Source of the DNA: Tetraselmis striata
Lineage: Eukaryota; Chlorophyta; Chlorodendrophyceae; Chlorodendrales; Chlorodendraceae
Assembly (NCBI GenBank): GCA_006384855.1
Contig: VCJN01001182.1
Coordinates: 62,001-126,000, forward strand
Length of the DNA: 64,000 nt
Direction of reading: 5' to 3'
A program made the position numbers and the translations under genes. Shown one piece after another: positions 46,980 to 57,555 of the stretch. The notes beneath the pieces were generated by a model. The model was not told the DNA's origin. It saw only the letters and a program-made list of their open reading frames with translations, and searched no databases. The first letter of the stretch is position 1. Each line of letters starts with the position of its first letter.

Positions 46980-49961
46980 TCAAACTGTGTTGTGCGCCCC
47001 GCTCCTCGTTTGGCTCTCTTCGATGGCTTTGCTGCGAATTGACACGCCACGCTCTTTGCGTACGGTGCCAGGTTTGCTCTGGGAATCGGCGGTGTGGGTG
47101 GCGGCGCGAGGGTCGAGGAATGAATCCCCTGGCCAGTCCCCGAAGCCGACCTCACTCAGCCAGGGCTCGGGGTAGCCCGTCGCAGCTCGCTCAGTTGGAG
47201 CCTCGGGGCCCCGCGCAATGTAGCCGTCGGAGTACTTGGCAACAAGGCGCCAGGCCAGGCGCCACCAGGCGGCTGTCACATGGTCGGCATGGCGAGTGAC
47301 CGCAGTCGTGAGGTGGTCAATGGCCGCCTCCGCTCCATGCGTATCCATGAGTGCGAGGGCGGCGGTCTCAATGCGCCCCTGAACTTCGCGGCCCGCTGCC
47401 TCGAGCTCAGCCTGCTCTGCCCGGATGTCCTCGATCATGTGGCTGTACTTGAGGTTGGCCCAGTTGGACACAAAGTCAAATGCCCACCAGGAGGCATCCG
47501 TGCTGAACTCTGTCTGCCGCACATGGCGATAAGACACCGGCGGGCCGGCCGCAGACGCGTAGAAGGGCACATAGGCGGTTGTATGCGCCTGCGCATGACC
47601 GTACCAAAACATCCCACCGACCTCGTCGGGCAGCCAGTCACGCATGATGCACACGAAGCTGAAGAGCTGGCGGAACACAGAAATGGGGCGCTCCCATCCG
47701 CCCTGCGCCCCAGGGTGACCCGGGTACTGGCTCGCGGTGTTGGGGTCGTACTGCACCGGCGCACCAAAGGGGCCTCCCTTGGGCCCAGCGGAGGTGTCAA
47801 ATGGTGTGCCCTGGTAGTAGTCGCGCAGGATGGCCATCACGTCTGGCGGCGTGAGGTCGCGCCGGTCCGACGGCACGGTGACGGGGTATGTCTTGGCCTC
47901 TGGGATGAAACCCAGGCGGGGGTCCAGCTCCAGGGAGGGGGCCAGCAGGCTGAGCACGCGCCAGACTCGGCGTCCCACGTACAGCGGGTAGAAGGGGTAG
48001 TTGCCCTGCGCCAAGAGGGGAGCGGAGGCGCATCATCGCCAGGACACCTCTCTCCCTACGCTCCTCGGGCGGATGGTTGAAGTACGTAGTCAAAAAGGCA
48101 CACAGAGCAGGCGTGGAACTCACCGCAAAGTCCCCGTCAAAGGCATACGCAGCCGTGAAGTCGAAGGGGCCTTGCTCTGGGCCCCACCACCCCTACGTCC
48201 ATTCCCCCGCCGGGGAGCCGTGGGATGGTTAGCAGCGTTGCTCGGGTATGGGCATGCGTGCGCGGCTCAACACGGCAACAGCTCCCCGTGGGACCGCACC
48301 TGCTCTATCGCGAAGGAGTGCACATTGCTGGAAGCCAAGTAGTTGTCCCCATCCTCCAGGTCCAGCTCCCGGATTACCATGCCATTGGCGATGGCGGCCA
48401 CATGCGTGTCTTGTCACAGCGCCAAACACAGGGTGCATTCAGGTCCACACACTCTATTGCAATCAATATCACGCGGGTCGCTGACGGGCTGGGTATCCCA
48501 GGCAGCGGCGAGGGGCTCGTGTGCACCTGGAACGCGGACAGCAGCCCACACGGCGCTGGCGTTGTTGGGGCCGGTGATGACATGGAAGAGCCAGGCCTCG
48601 GACTTGTCCGCGACACCACAGGTTTCCGCGCTGAAGGCATACTCGGGCGCAGCGGGGTCGCCGCTGTCTTCTGAATAGAAGCCATACTTGACAGCCAGGT
48701 CGCCCATCGTCTGCACCGCGCACCTCGCGGTGTCGCAGCGCTCCAGTGCCACCTTGGTCAGCTCCGCAATGCCAAACATGTTGTAGCCGTAGGGCAGATT
48801 GTTGCCCCACCTGCGCAAGCCGTCCATGCCAACAGTGAAACAATAGCACACGCCGCTGCATGTGCGTGGCACACAGTCGGAGTGCATCATTGCAGATCAA
48901 TGCACAGGACGGCCGGGAAGGCAGCCGATGTGAAGAGCCCAATGCTTTGTCCATTCAAGCCACCGAAAAGTCTCCATGGGAAGTCTGAGACTGCTAGCAC
49001 TCACGGCGCAGTGGAATAGCCCCCCCCCCCCCCCCCCCCCGCCCCGCGACTAACGCCCGCATTAAGCTTGATAGGGCGGGGAGGGATACACACACACCCG
49101 ACAGTCTTGGCTCCGACCGTGCTCTCTGCAATCGCCACTTGCTTCTCGTTCATGAGACCGTAGTCCTGGTCAAAATACGCATACGTGTGGCGCACCTGGT
49201 GAGCAGCAGAGCAGATATTGCAGCGTATTAGTGACTCGCTGACAGCCAACAGGTGATACGTTACATGCTGCTGTCCCAGCTGGTGAGGCGGTCCCCGTGC
49301 TGCAGTGCGAACCGGGCATCTATCTGGCAGCTGGGGGCAGCATGCCTGCGGGATGTAGCCGGCCGGCTCGGCAGGCTTCTGGTCGCCCACCGGCTCGTAG
49401 TCCTCACCCCGGCCATGTGCCACTAGCCTGGGGTACGCTGGCGGAAAGAAGGAGCGCACGGGAAGATCAGCAGGGAAACTCTCCATGCATAGGCAAAGAG
49501 TTTGTGCCAGGGCGTGCGCGTGTGTAGGGGGGGGGGGGGGGGGGGGGGGGGAGGTGGGGGGGGGGGGGGCGCACGTCCATCAATGTGATACACCGCACGC
49601 TCCGAGTCTCGAGGATGCTTGGCTGCAGGCACCTGCGATAGTATCAAGATAGCCAAGCGTTGGAAAAGGGGCTGTAAGCCACGTATCTGCAGTATAGCGC
49701 CGTGTTGGGAGGCAGCATCACTGTCAGGGGAGACGGGCGGCAGCGCCGCGCCTTGATGAGCCGCAGGTCGGCGGTGCCGGAGCCGCTGTCGTCGGTGTGC
49801 GCGATAATCACAGAGCCGTCCGCCGTCACGTTGCGGCCCAGCAGCACCACTGTACAGCCATCGACGGGGGCGAGATGCGCACCCAGGGCCACCCATAGCA
49901 GTAGGAAAGCGAGCGCGAGCGGCGCCGCAGCCGCGGGATGTCGGCGGGCGGCGAAACGCAT
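46980..49961 (-). CDS. Secreted peptidase family C69 (dipeptidase-like)
   Basis: Seven exons with consistent phases: 49961-49722, 49480-49346, 49195-49098, 48810-48527, 48409-48300, 48192-48124 and 48005-46980, giving about 653 residues. C69 enzymes (PepD, secernin relatives) are N-terminal-nucleophile hydrolases that cleave dipeptides. The start carries a signal peptide (about residues 10-33). Next comes GCTVVLLG, whose Cys36 would be the nucleophile exposed after processing, then DGSVIIAHTDDSG. Further family motifs are GYIPQ/VRHTYAYFD, GLMNEKQVAIAEST, ELTKVALERC, AVWAAVRVP, IANGMVIRELDL and FAIEQ. The last exon supplies over 300 residues, including a long helical region beyond the usual core. 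The intron between GYIPQ and VRHTYAY uses a GC donor. The boundary after exon 1 is the least certain. A secreted or vacuolar protease is likely. Confidence 0.88.
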
Positions 49962-51515
49962 TGTCCCGGTTCGACAGATGTGATGATGCCGACCGACGAC
50001 GAGTCGACGAGTGGGGCAGGGCTGCGCACCGTCTACGCACCCGGGCGCCTTGCGGCGTATCGTCGCGGGTCGATGAGACAACAGCAAGTCTGGAAATGAG
50101 AGGATTTTAGCACTCGGGTGTTGCGCCTTCAGCCGCAGTGCTGACGAGGCGCAGTGATCAGTCGCGGAGGGCAGCACGCGTCATCCTTTATCAGCAACCC
50201 TCGCCGACCTTCCTTCGTCGCTCGCGCCGGCGTAGCGACTGTCGTCAGCCGGCCGGCATCGTCCCATGAATTGAGCTGCCGCGCAGCCAGCGATGATGAG
50301 CACGTACGCACGGTATCTGTACCGCGCTTTTAGTACTGTTCTGCTTTTATGATCGGTGAATTTGTCACAGGCCTTTTTGTAATTCATACCAGTACCGCGC
50401 GCGGAGCCCGATTCAGGCGCGCGGAACGCGCCAGAACGCGGGAGATGCGCGCGCCAAATCGTCACGACTCGTGCGCGGTCAGAGTCGGCGCGCCCGCGAA
50501 TTCGCCCGCGCCCGCGCTGCCCTCCTCCTCCTACTGGGGCGGCTCGCGCCGTTGTCTCCGACGGTGGCTGCTCGGTGCAAGCTGCCCTCCAAACAGCAGC
50601 GCCTCGCCCTGCAACACGTACAGTATCACGCCCGCCCGCTCGGAGCACACCGCTGATCAGCTTCGACCACCTGTTGGTGAGGTCCGCCCCGCGCGCCACC
50701 TGTTCGGTGCGCAATCTCGCGCCGGCCCCGCCGCAACCAACCGTCGTCTCCCGGGTGCTGGTAGTGTTCATTCAGCACAGATGGTCAGACGGTCCACTGT
50801 AACGCGCGGCTCGGACCAAGCAGTAGCATTGGTGCCGCGATGCCCTGCGCTCGACTTGGATAGGCACCCGCATTTGATATCTGCGGCCGAACCACCTGAC
50901 GCACTGCAGCACCCACCTCGCGCGTGTGCGACTAAAGTGTTTTTTCTGTATTATAAATAAAGTCAAGATCGGGACACGCACCCGTACCGTTATTGCGCCG
51001 AAGTGTGGCCTCATCGCCTCGTCCGCAGGGCAGCTGCGCGCTTCTGCGGACGGCTAATGCCACCCCTGCCCTTTATGAGCCGCTACACCCCCCCCCCCCC
51101 CCCCCCGCCCAACACCATCCAAACCACCACTGCTGATAGCAGTGGCACTCTCAAGAGTAGTCCCCCCGCTCTTTCGTGAGTCAATTCTCCGCTGAGGCTT
51201 CCATCCGAATCGGCCAGCTGACGACACTGCCCGGAGTTTTTACGCGCGTGCTATCCAGCCGCGTGGCGATCTATCTAGCTGTTGGCACCCCCCCCTTCAC
51301 CCCCGCCTATCTAGGGGACTTATGGCCTAAATCGCAAGTGTGCTGCACCCCCCCCCCCCCCCCCCCGCCCCCACCCCTCAACACAGCTTGAAGTCGGGTT
51401 GCACCCAAGGGCAGCTGTCCGACTGCGCCAGTGGGGTGGGCTAGAGCCATATAGGCTGCCTGCGCAATCGACAAGCGCGTAGGCGGGGCAGCCGTCAGGG
51501 TGCATCCAGCACATA
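49962..51515. other. Divergent promoter region between C69 and the small TM gene
   Basis: 1.55 kb of GC-rich DNA between two divergent start codons. Frames of about 200 residues overlap on both strands at 50181-50960 but have only CpG-rich composition and no domain. Poly-C runs lie at about 51089-51107 and 51350-51366, the latter about 150 nt before the ATG at 51516. Confidence 0.5.
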
Positions 51516-52166
51516 ATGTCTGCCAAGCCGCCCGCGGGCAAGAAATCCACACGCGGCGGGGCCCCCGAGTGGCACTTTGCGGACGAGGTGGACGCAGGAG
51601 AAACTGAGGCAAGCAACCGCGCGTGGACCTTTTTCGCGAAGCACAAGTTTGTGTTTCGTGCATCGGCCGTGCTGGTGCTGCTCATCGGCTTCATCTGCAT
51701 GCTGGACTTCAAGGAGAGCAAGTACCTGCTGCGGTCGAACAACGCGGGCAAGTCCAGCTGGTGGGTGGCGCGACCGCGCCGCTTCTGCCACGGAGCATGC
51801 GGCGTCCCATGTGTATTGGGGATTGAGACTAGGCGCGCATGCACCCACGCTTACACAGGGACACGCCCACAGCATGGCTCACCCCCCCCCCCCCCCCCCT
51901 GGTGTTTCAGGTATGTGACCAAACCGCACTGGCAGACGCCCGAGGAGCTGCGCGTGCGGCTTCGGCGGGCGGGCCCTGGCCCCGCGGACTTCTACCCTGG
52001 GCAGGACGAGACAGAGGAGGATCACTGGCTTAACGACGTGGACACGGAGGAGTGGCTGCACCGCATGGACACCGTTGCGGCGCTCGATGCGGGCGCCACG
52101 GTGACGAGCGCGGTTGGGAAGGACGATGTGTTTTCTGACTATGACGGCGTCTACGACTACGCCTAG
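51516..52166 (+). CDS. Small single-pass membrane protein, unknown
   Basis: Two exons, 51516-51760 and 51911-52166, join in phase 2 and give 166 residues. The first 45 residues are polar. Residues about 47-63 form one transmembrane helix (RASAVLVLLIGFICMLDF). Then come a basic KES/KSSW turn, a conserved-looking YVTKPHWQTPEELRVRLR segment and an acidic C-terminus ending in tyrosines (DVFSDYDGVYDYA). The intron ends with a poly-C run and TGTTTCAG. Size and layout suggest an organelle or endomembrane subunit, but no family is recognised. It is convergent with the RRM gene downstream. Confidence 0.75.
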   Translation: MSAKPPAGKKSTRGGAPEWHFADEVDAGETEASNRAWTFFAKHKFVFRASAVLVLLIGFICMLDFKESKYLLRSNNAGKSSWWVARPRRFCHGACGVPCVLGIETRRACTHAYTGTRPQHGSPPPPPPWCFRYVTKPHWQTPEELRVRLRRAGPGPADFYPGQDETEEDHWLNDVDTEEWLHRMDTVAALDAGATVTSAVGKDDVFSDYDGVYDYA

Positions 52167-52507
52167 CTGTACGCTGGGTGGGTCATTGCCACCTCACGGA
52201 ACTGCTCCACAACCACGCGTTTGCCACGCAGCACTGACAAACGCTCGTGGGCGGACTGCTCGTGGGTGCAGCAGCTTGCATGGCATGTGGTTTTAACGAT
52301 GCACCCAATTCACCGCATCCCGTTCCACAGGGGCAGCTGTCTGTGGCAGGCGCGGGCAGTGCGCACGGAGGGTGAAGGGTGCCTGATGCAATCATGCAAC
52401 AAGAACGAGCACCGCTGTGGGACATGCGTACGGGAGAAGCGAGCCTGAAGCGCAGACACGATGAGCGCTGGCCTCTGTGGGGCTGTGTCCGTGTACAAAG
52501 TGGAGTA

Positions 52508-52533
52508 TTTACATGTTACATGGAGTAATTACA
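52508..52533 (-). terminator. Cluster of TGTAA poly(A) signals for the RRM gene
   Basis: Three minus-strand TGTAA words (52509-52513, 52516-52520, 52529-52533) lie 110-135 nt after the predicted stop of the RRM gene. The repetition ATGTTACATGGAGTA explains their closeness. Confidence 0.45.
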
Positions 52534-52643
52534 TGTTCAGTAGATTACGATGAGCGCCCGATGCATATCGCTGCGCTGATTTGGCTGCAGGCGCCGGTAC
52601 AGCTGCGCTACTCACTGCAGGCAACTCTGTACAGAGGCGCTAC

Positions 52644-55541
52644 TCACTGCACCTGCTGCATTTGGCCCAGCGCCAAATGGGGTGGTGAACCTGCCGCCTC
52701 ATGAGAGTCGCTCATCATATTGGTGAATCTGGCAACAAGAGGGGGGAGAGGAGGGCGGCGTTTAGGAAGCAGCCGGCATGTTCGATGCAAAGCGAGTTCT
52801 TCCACCACACACTTGATAATGTAGCAGCCAGAGTGCTGAAAGTGAGTTCGGTGCGCCTTACCGTGTGAGGTCCGTCGAGTCCAATTCTGGCTGATGCTTG
52901 GGCATGCCTTGAGGGTGTGCTTGTGGTGGAGGTGGGGGTGGATGCGGTAGCACTGCCTGAGGCGTTGCGTGAGGGATAGGGCCACCCAACATGGGCACTG
53001 GCATGCCACCCCGGCCGGAGTACGCGAGCTGCATTGTGGGTGGGTACATGCTGCCCCCTCCAGGGACGGCATGGGCTCCTGCGCCCATAGCGGCGCAGTA
53101 TGCGGAGTATGGATCGTAACAGTACATCGCCATCCCATGGTCGTAGTAGCCCATGTTTGGGAAGTAGCTGTGGGGGTTGGTACTGTACTGCTGGATCGCT
53201 GTGTGGGTGCCGAATGTCCTGTAGGCAGAGCGACAACAGGGTGAATGCCAGGCACTTGGCTTATCGGACAATGACCTGAGGCAGGGAGTGGCAGGCAATT
53301 ACTTTGAGTGTTTGTGGCCCCATGAGATCCTGATTGGCGCGCCTCTTATGGATTTGCCATTGAGCTTGCTCTTGGCCTTCTCTGCACACTGGCGGTTCTC
53401 GAACTGCACAAAACCGCAGCCCTTGTTCTGCATACGCACAGGACATGATGGGGGTGAGTCAGTGGCAACCAGGCGCGCCAGCAAAGAAAGCAGGTATCAA
53501 CCAGTACGTAGCGCTACCTGCGGGATTTTCGTGTATACTATGGTGCCGTGCTTTCCGAACGCCTCCGCCAGGTCAGTCTCAGTTGCCTCAGGCGCGAGGC
53601 CGCCGACAAACAGCGTGGTGTTAGCCTGCGGAGGCTCATAGTCTGACAGATTGGTGCCAGAGCTGCTGGCAGATCCGTAGGGTGTGCCGTTCGCGGTGCT
53701 AATCTGACTGACAATTGCGGAGAGGTCGCCCGGCAATGCCAGCCCCACATTGCTGCCAGGCTTTCTGACGGTTGCTTGGCTCACACGTATGGCGCGGCTG
53801 GAGAGGAGGGTGCCCTGCATCTCCTCTAGGGCGCGGTCGCGCTCGGTCTCGTCGCCGAAGCGAACGAAGCCGTACCCCTTGGAGCGGCCGGTCGCGACAT
53901 CGATGATTATTTTGGCGCTGCGCACGCTGGGGAACAGCTCCCTGAAGCGCTCTTGTAGCTGGAAGTCCGTGACATCCAGTGCGAGATCGCCGACGAACAC
54001 GGAGTAGTCTGCGGTCGCAGACGGCATATTCAGGTGCGAGTATGCGACCTTCGACACACACACAAGCCGGCGTACGCTTGCGGACTGCAACAGGTGGGAT
54101 AGGTTGTGCTCACCGTCAAAGCAACCGTTCTTGCCCACACCGAACGCCGCCCAGTTGAGTCTGAAGCTCTGGTCGCTGCCCGGGAAGGGCTGCCCAGCAT
54201 AAGTTCGCAGCACGCGGTCCGCCTCCCCCGACGATTTGAACTCCACGAAGCCATAGCCTTCGTTCTGCCAGCTCGCCCTGTTGCGAATCACCTGCGACGG
54301 TGGTGATCCACCAGTTCAGAAGGCACATTTTGCTGAGAAACTGGGAGGCTGCTACGAGTAACGGTACAGGTATTGGCAAGGGTCGCTGGTAGGCGGGATC
54401 GAGGCGGGTGGGTAATTGGACCCATATCAGGACTACAGATACCACAAGCCGCAATTAAGCTGAAACAGCGGCGCCCGAGGGCCTGAGGAATGCACTCCTA
54501 CTGGCCAATGGAATAACGTCTGATGGTAGTAGTCGCCACTGGTACCGTGAGCAGACAAAGGTGTCAGCAGCACCACATTAAAACAGCTGCAGGGTTTATG
54601 TAGAGGTACTGGTACCTGGGGGAGGAGCTGCACGGACGCAACGCCGCCGTGCGGATGTTTTACACATGAGTGCTCCAGTCTGCAACATCCACGACTCGGG
54701 GCAGATGTATTGCGACCGACGACCTGGAGTAACAACACACAGTCGACATTCTCCCGGCCGGCGGAGTTTGCAAGTGGGAGCACTAATACGACGAGCAAAT
54801 TATCGAACTTTGAAACCGAGGGGTTGAAGATACTGCTCAACAAGCGCCATTCGTCGGGACGTGGGCGTGATACGTGTCGTCCTGCCAGTTCCGCCGGTTC
54901 CGCCGGTTGTGCCAGCAATCCAGAGTGAGGTAGTGTCGGATGTTCAGGGGGTCGACGTCGTGCAGGGGTTTTACGAGTACTGTACCAGTACTTGTGCTCG
55001 TACCTCCGGCCCGCCCTACGGCTTTTTGTGGTCATCTTGCGTAGTTAAGATATGGTTGGATGAGTAGTGATTATGTTCATCAGCACCACGACGTGCCGCG
55101 CACGTCCGGGGCGAGTGCGTTGCCTTTGCTCACACGCGGTAGTCGCAGGTGCCACTACTCATGGTGTTTGTGGCAGTACCAGGGACTGAGCTTTGCTGCG
55201 TCGATAACTGACCCGGTAGATGGCCGAGGTTTGTTTGTGGGGTTATGTGTTGGAAGGGGACGGGGGGGGGGGGGGGGGGGGGGCGTCTGCTTCGAACTGC
55301 CGGTTTCCTCAGGTACATAGAATTTCAAATAACCGAATAAAGAACGCACCTTGACGCTGACCACCTCGCTCGAAAGGCCCACGAACGTGCTTGTCAGGAA
55401 GGCCTCGTCCATCCAATACTGCAGGTCTCCCACCCAAAGTGTCTTGTTGCCACCTTTTGTCGCGGTCTGCCCTTGTTGGCCGCCCGTTCTCGCCGCCTCC
55501 TGGGACGGCGACAGGGCGTCACTGCTCAACATCCCCGGCAT
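52644..55541 (-). CDS. Triple-RRM RNA-binding protein, RBP45/47-like
   Basis: Six exons in consistent phase: 55541-55350, 54291-54114, 54008-53518, 53427-53303, 53218-52862 and 52728-52644, about 475 residues. Three RRMs are seen. RRM1: LWVGDLQYWMDE (RNP2) with GYGFVEF (RNP1), split by the first intron. RRM2: FVGDLALDVTD with GYGFVRF. RRM3: LFVGGLAPEAT with GCGFVQF. Spacing and motifs such as IRISWGH match plant RBP45/47/UBP1-type proteins that bind U-rich pre-mRNA or mRNA in nucleus and cytoplasm. The C-terminus is rich in Gly, Tyr, Met and Pro (NMGYYDHGMAMYC). The last exon is inferred from a strong donor (GTAAGG) at 52861; otherwise the protein would end four bases later. Start chosen at the first ATG in frame; a second ATG lies three codons on. 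Confidence 0.92.
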
Positions 55542-57555
55542 ATCACACGGCCCGCCTCGCAAGGCAGCCTCCAAGCCGGATGGATGACGCTACGGCGCCA
55601 GAGATACTATATCCCGTCTCAGTGATGTACGCAAAATCACAGTCCCCCTGAGAGCCACTGATGTAGGGAGAGGCAGAGCTAGAGCGTCGTTTGGTCTGCG
55701 TGGAGTCCTCCGGGATAGCAGTCCCCTGCCGGGCATCAGCATCGAGACATCATCAGACGACCGCGTCGTACCAACAGAGGGACTTGTCGCGTACCGTATA
55801 TGAGGCCGGTACCAGCAGTACCGTCGTATCAGACCGTCGTATTGGTCGCGTCAGCATATCATCAGCTCCGCCCGCCGATATGGACGATCTAGCGACTATT
55901 TTGCGACTATTTTCATATATACAGGAAGGAATCGACAATCGACATCCATCTCTAGCGCCGCCATCCATCATCGAGCTCGAGCGCCCGCGCGAGCCAGAAC
56001 GACGCACCGTGCGCAATATTAACAGGAAGTGCTAAAAGCCGATGAAAAGGGGTACATACACTAATTGTACGCAATAATAGGAAGTGGTAAAAGACGATGA
56101 AAAGCGGTACAGTACCTTAACTATGGATTGCCTCATGGTGTCGTGATAATTCTCGTAATAGCGAAGCCCCCTCTTTTGCTGGCAACCCTTCATAGTTGCT
56201 GTAAGTTCTGTTTTTAGTGCGCATCTGTTAAAGCCCTGATGTACAAAGACCACGTGTAAAAGGAAGCAGAAAGTCGACACAAGGTGCTGAGGGGCGGTAC
56301 GGTCTGCCATGTACAGCAGTCGCTATCGATCGAAAAATTTGTAATAAATAATGGCGAATATTGGTATAGCAACCACAGTGGAAATGAGTTTATTATTTAC
56401 ATGAGCTAGCAGCAGAAGGCGATAGAAGGCAATAAATGAGTTTATTGGACGAGATACTGGTGTGAATTACAAAAAGGGCAGTTCCCCAGAATTAGAAAAT
56501 CAACACAGCAAGCCGCCTAAAAGCGGCCCGCATCCCGCATAAGGCGGGATGGACGAGATACTGGTACGGTACCGGGCGCGATTAGTCGCACGTGATCCGA
56601 GTCCCAACGTGTAGTATCCGGTCAGGAAGTGACCTTAGCTCAACCACCCGCTGACACCCCAGTCTGTACGCGGGCGGGTTGAAGGATAAAATGTCGCTTT
56701 TCGCTATTTAAAAATATACCCTACGGTTACTTCATAATTCCGTAGATGATCCGGAGAATAGCCGGTCAAGAGGCGTCCTGAACCCCCTCCCCCCCCCCCC
56801 CCCCCCCCACAACCCGCCATCTTGCCAGCAATAACGTGGTAGGCGCATGCTTCTCATTCTTGCATCAATCCATCATGTTTCGCAGTATCTCATACCATAG
56901 GTTGTTACATGCGCAGTTGCAAGACTCCCACAAGTCAGCCAAGGGGTCAAACGCTCTGAGATGTGCTAGGACCACTTTATGGTACCTGAGTATATCCCCA
57001 CTCATCGTACCAGTACCTCTCCCCACGCGCTCGATTGGCCTGCCCGTTTGCTGGCAGCCTTAACATGCAACCAGTCGTAGGCGAATGCAGCTGCCAGGTC
57101 GAAAAACAGAACCCGGTGTCGGAGGTGGCTCTACGATCATGTGTTTGAAGGGAGATGAGGCAGAGCGGGCGAGGGGAAGGGGGGGTTCGACTTATGCTTA
57201 TGCCCTGGAGTCCACAAGAAGCAGTACCATAATGGAAACTGTGCAGCCATATCCAACACGCAAGTCCTTTCTTACAGCCAATGCAGGGCGTCCGTAAGCC
57301 CACATCGGTTCACTCCAGTTTTCTTCATTATTACGATTCCCTAATCAATAAATAGAAAACTCTGTGAAATTAATGTGAAAGACGGGAGGGGCTGCAAATC
57401 GCAGGTCCCTTCCACTTTGGGGTACATGTGTTGGCCCCGGGTCCTTTTAACCAGGACCGGCGGGTTCTCTGGAATACATGTACACGACGGCACCTTGCTG
57501 TCATAAAGTGCCCATAAATACGAGCACCAATGAGATGGACTTATGTGCCTTGGCT
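55542..57555. other. Intergenic, short dispersed repeats
   Basis: 2.0 kb without a supported gene. It contains copies of two dispersed words: GAGCTAGCAGCAGAAGGCGATA (56404-56425) and TACTGGTGTGAATTACAAAAAGG (about 56457), both found elsewhere in the window. A poly-C run lies near 56790-56809. The region above 55541 should hold the promoter of the RRM gene. Confidence 0.5.

Noticed and set aside
47280-48080. Plus-strand frame of 266 residues
   Set aside because: It is antisense to the last exon of the C69 peptidase, which has family motifs.
50181-50960. Overlapping frames of about 200 residues on both strands
   Set aside because: Composition is CpG-rich without domains; the region is the divergent promoter spacer.
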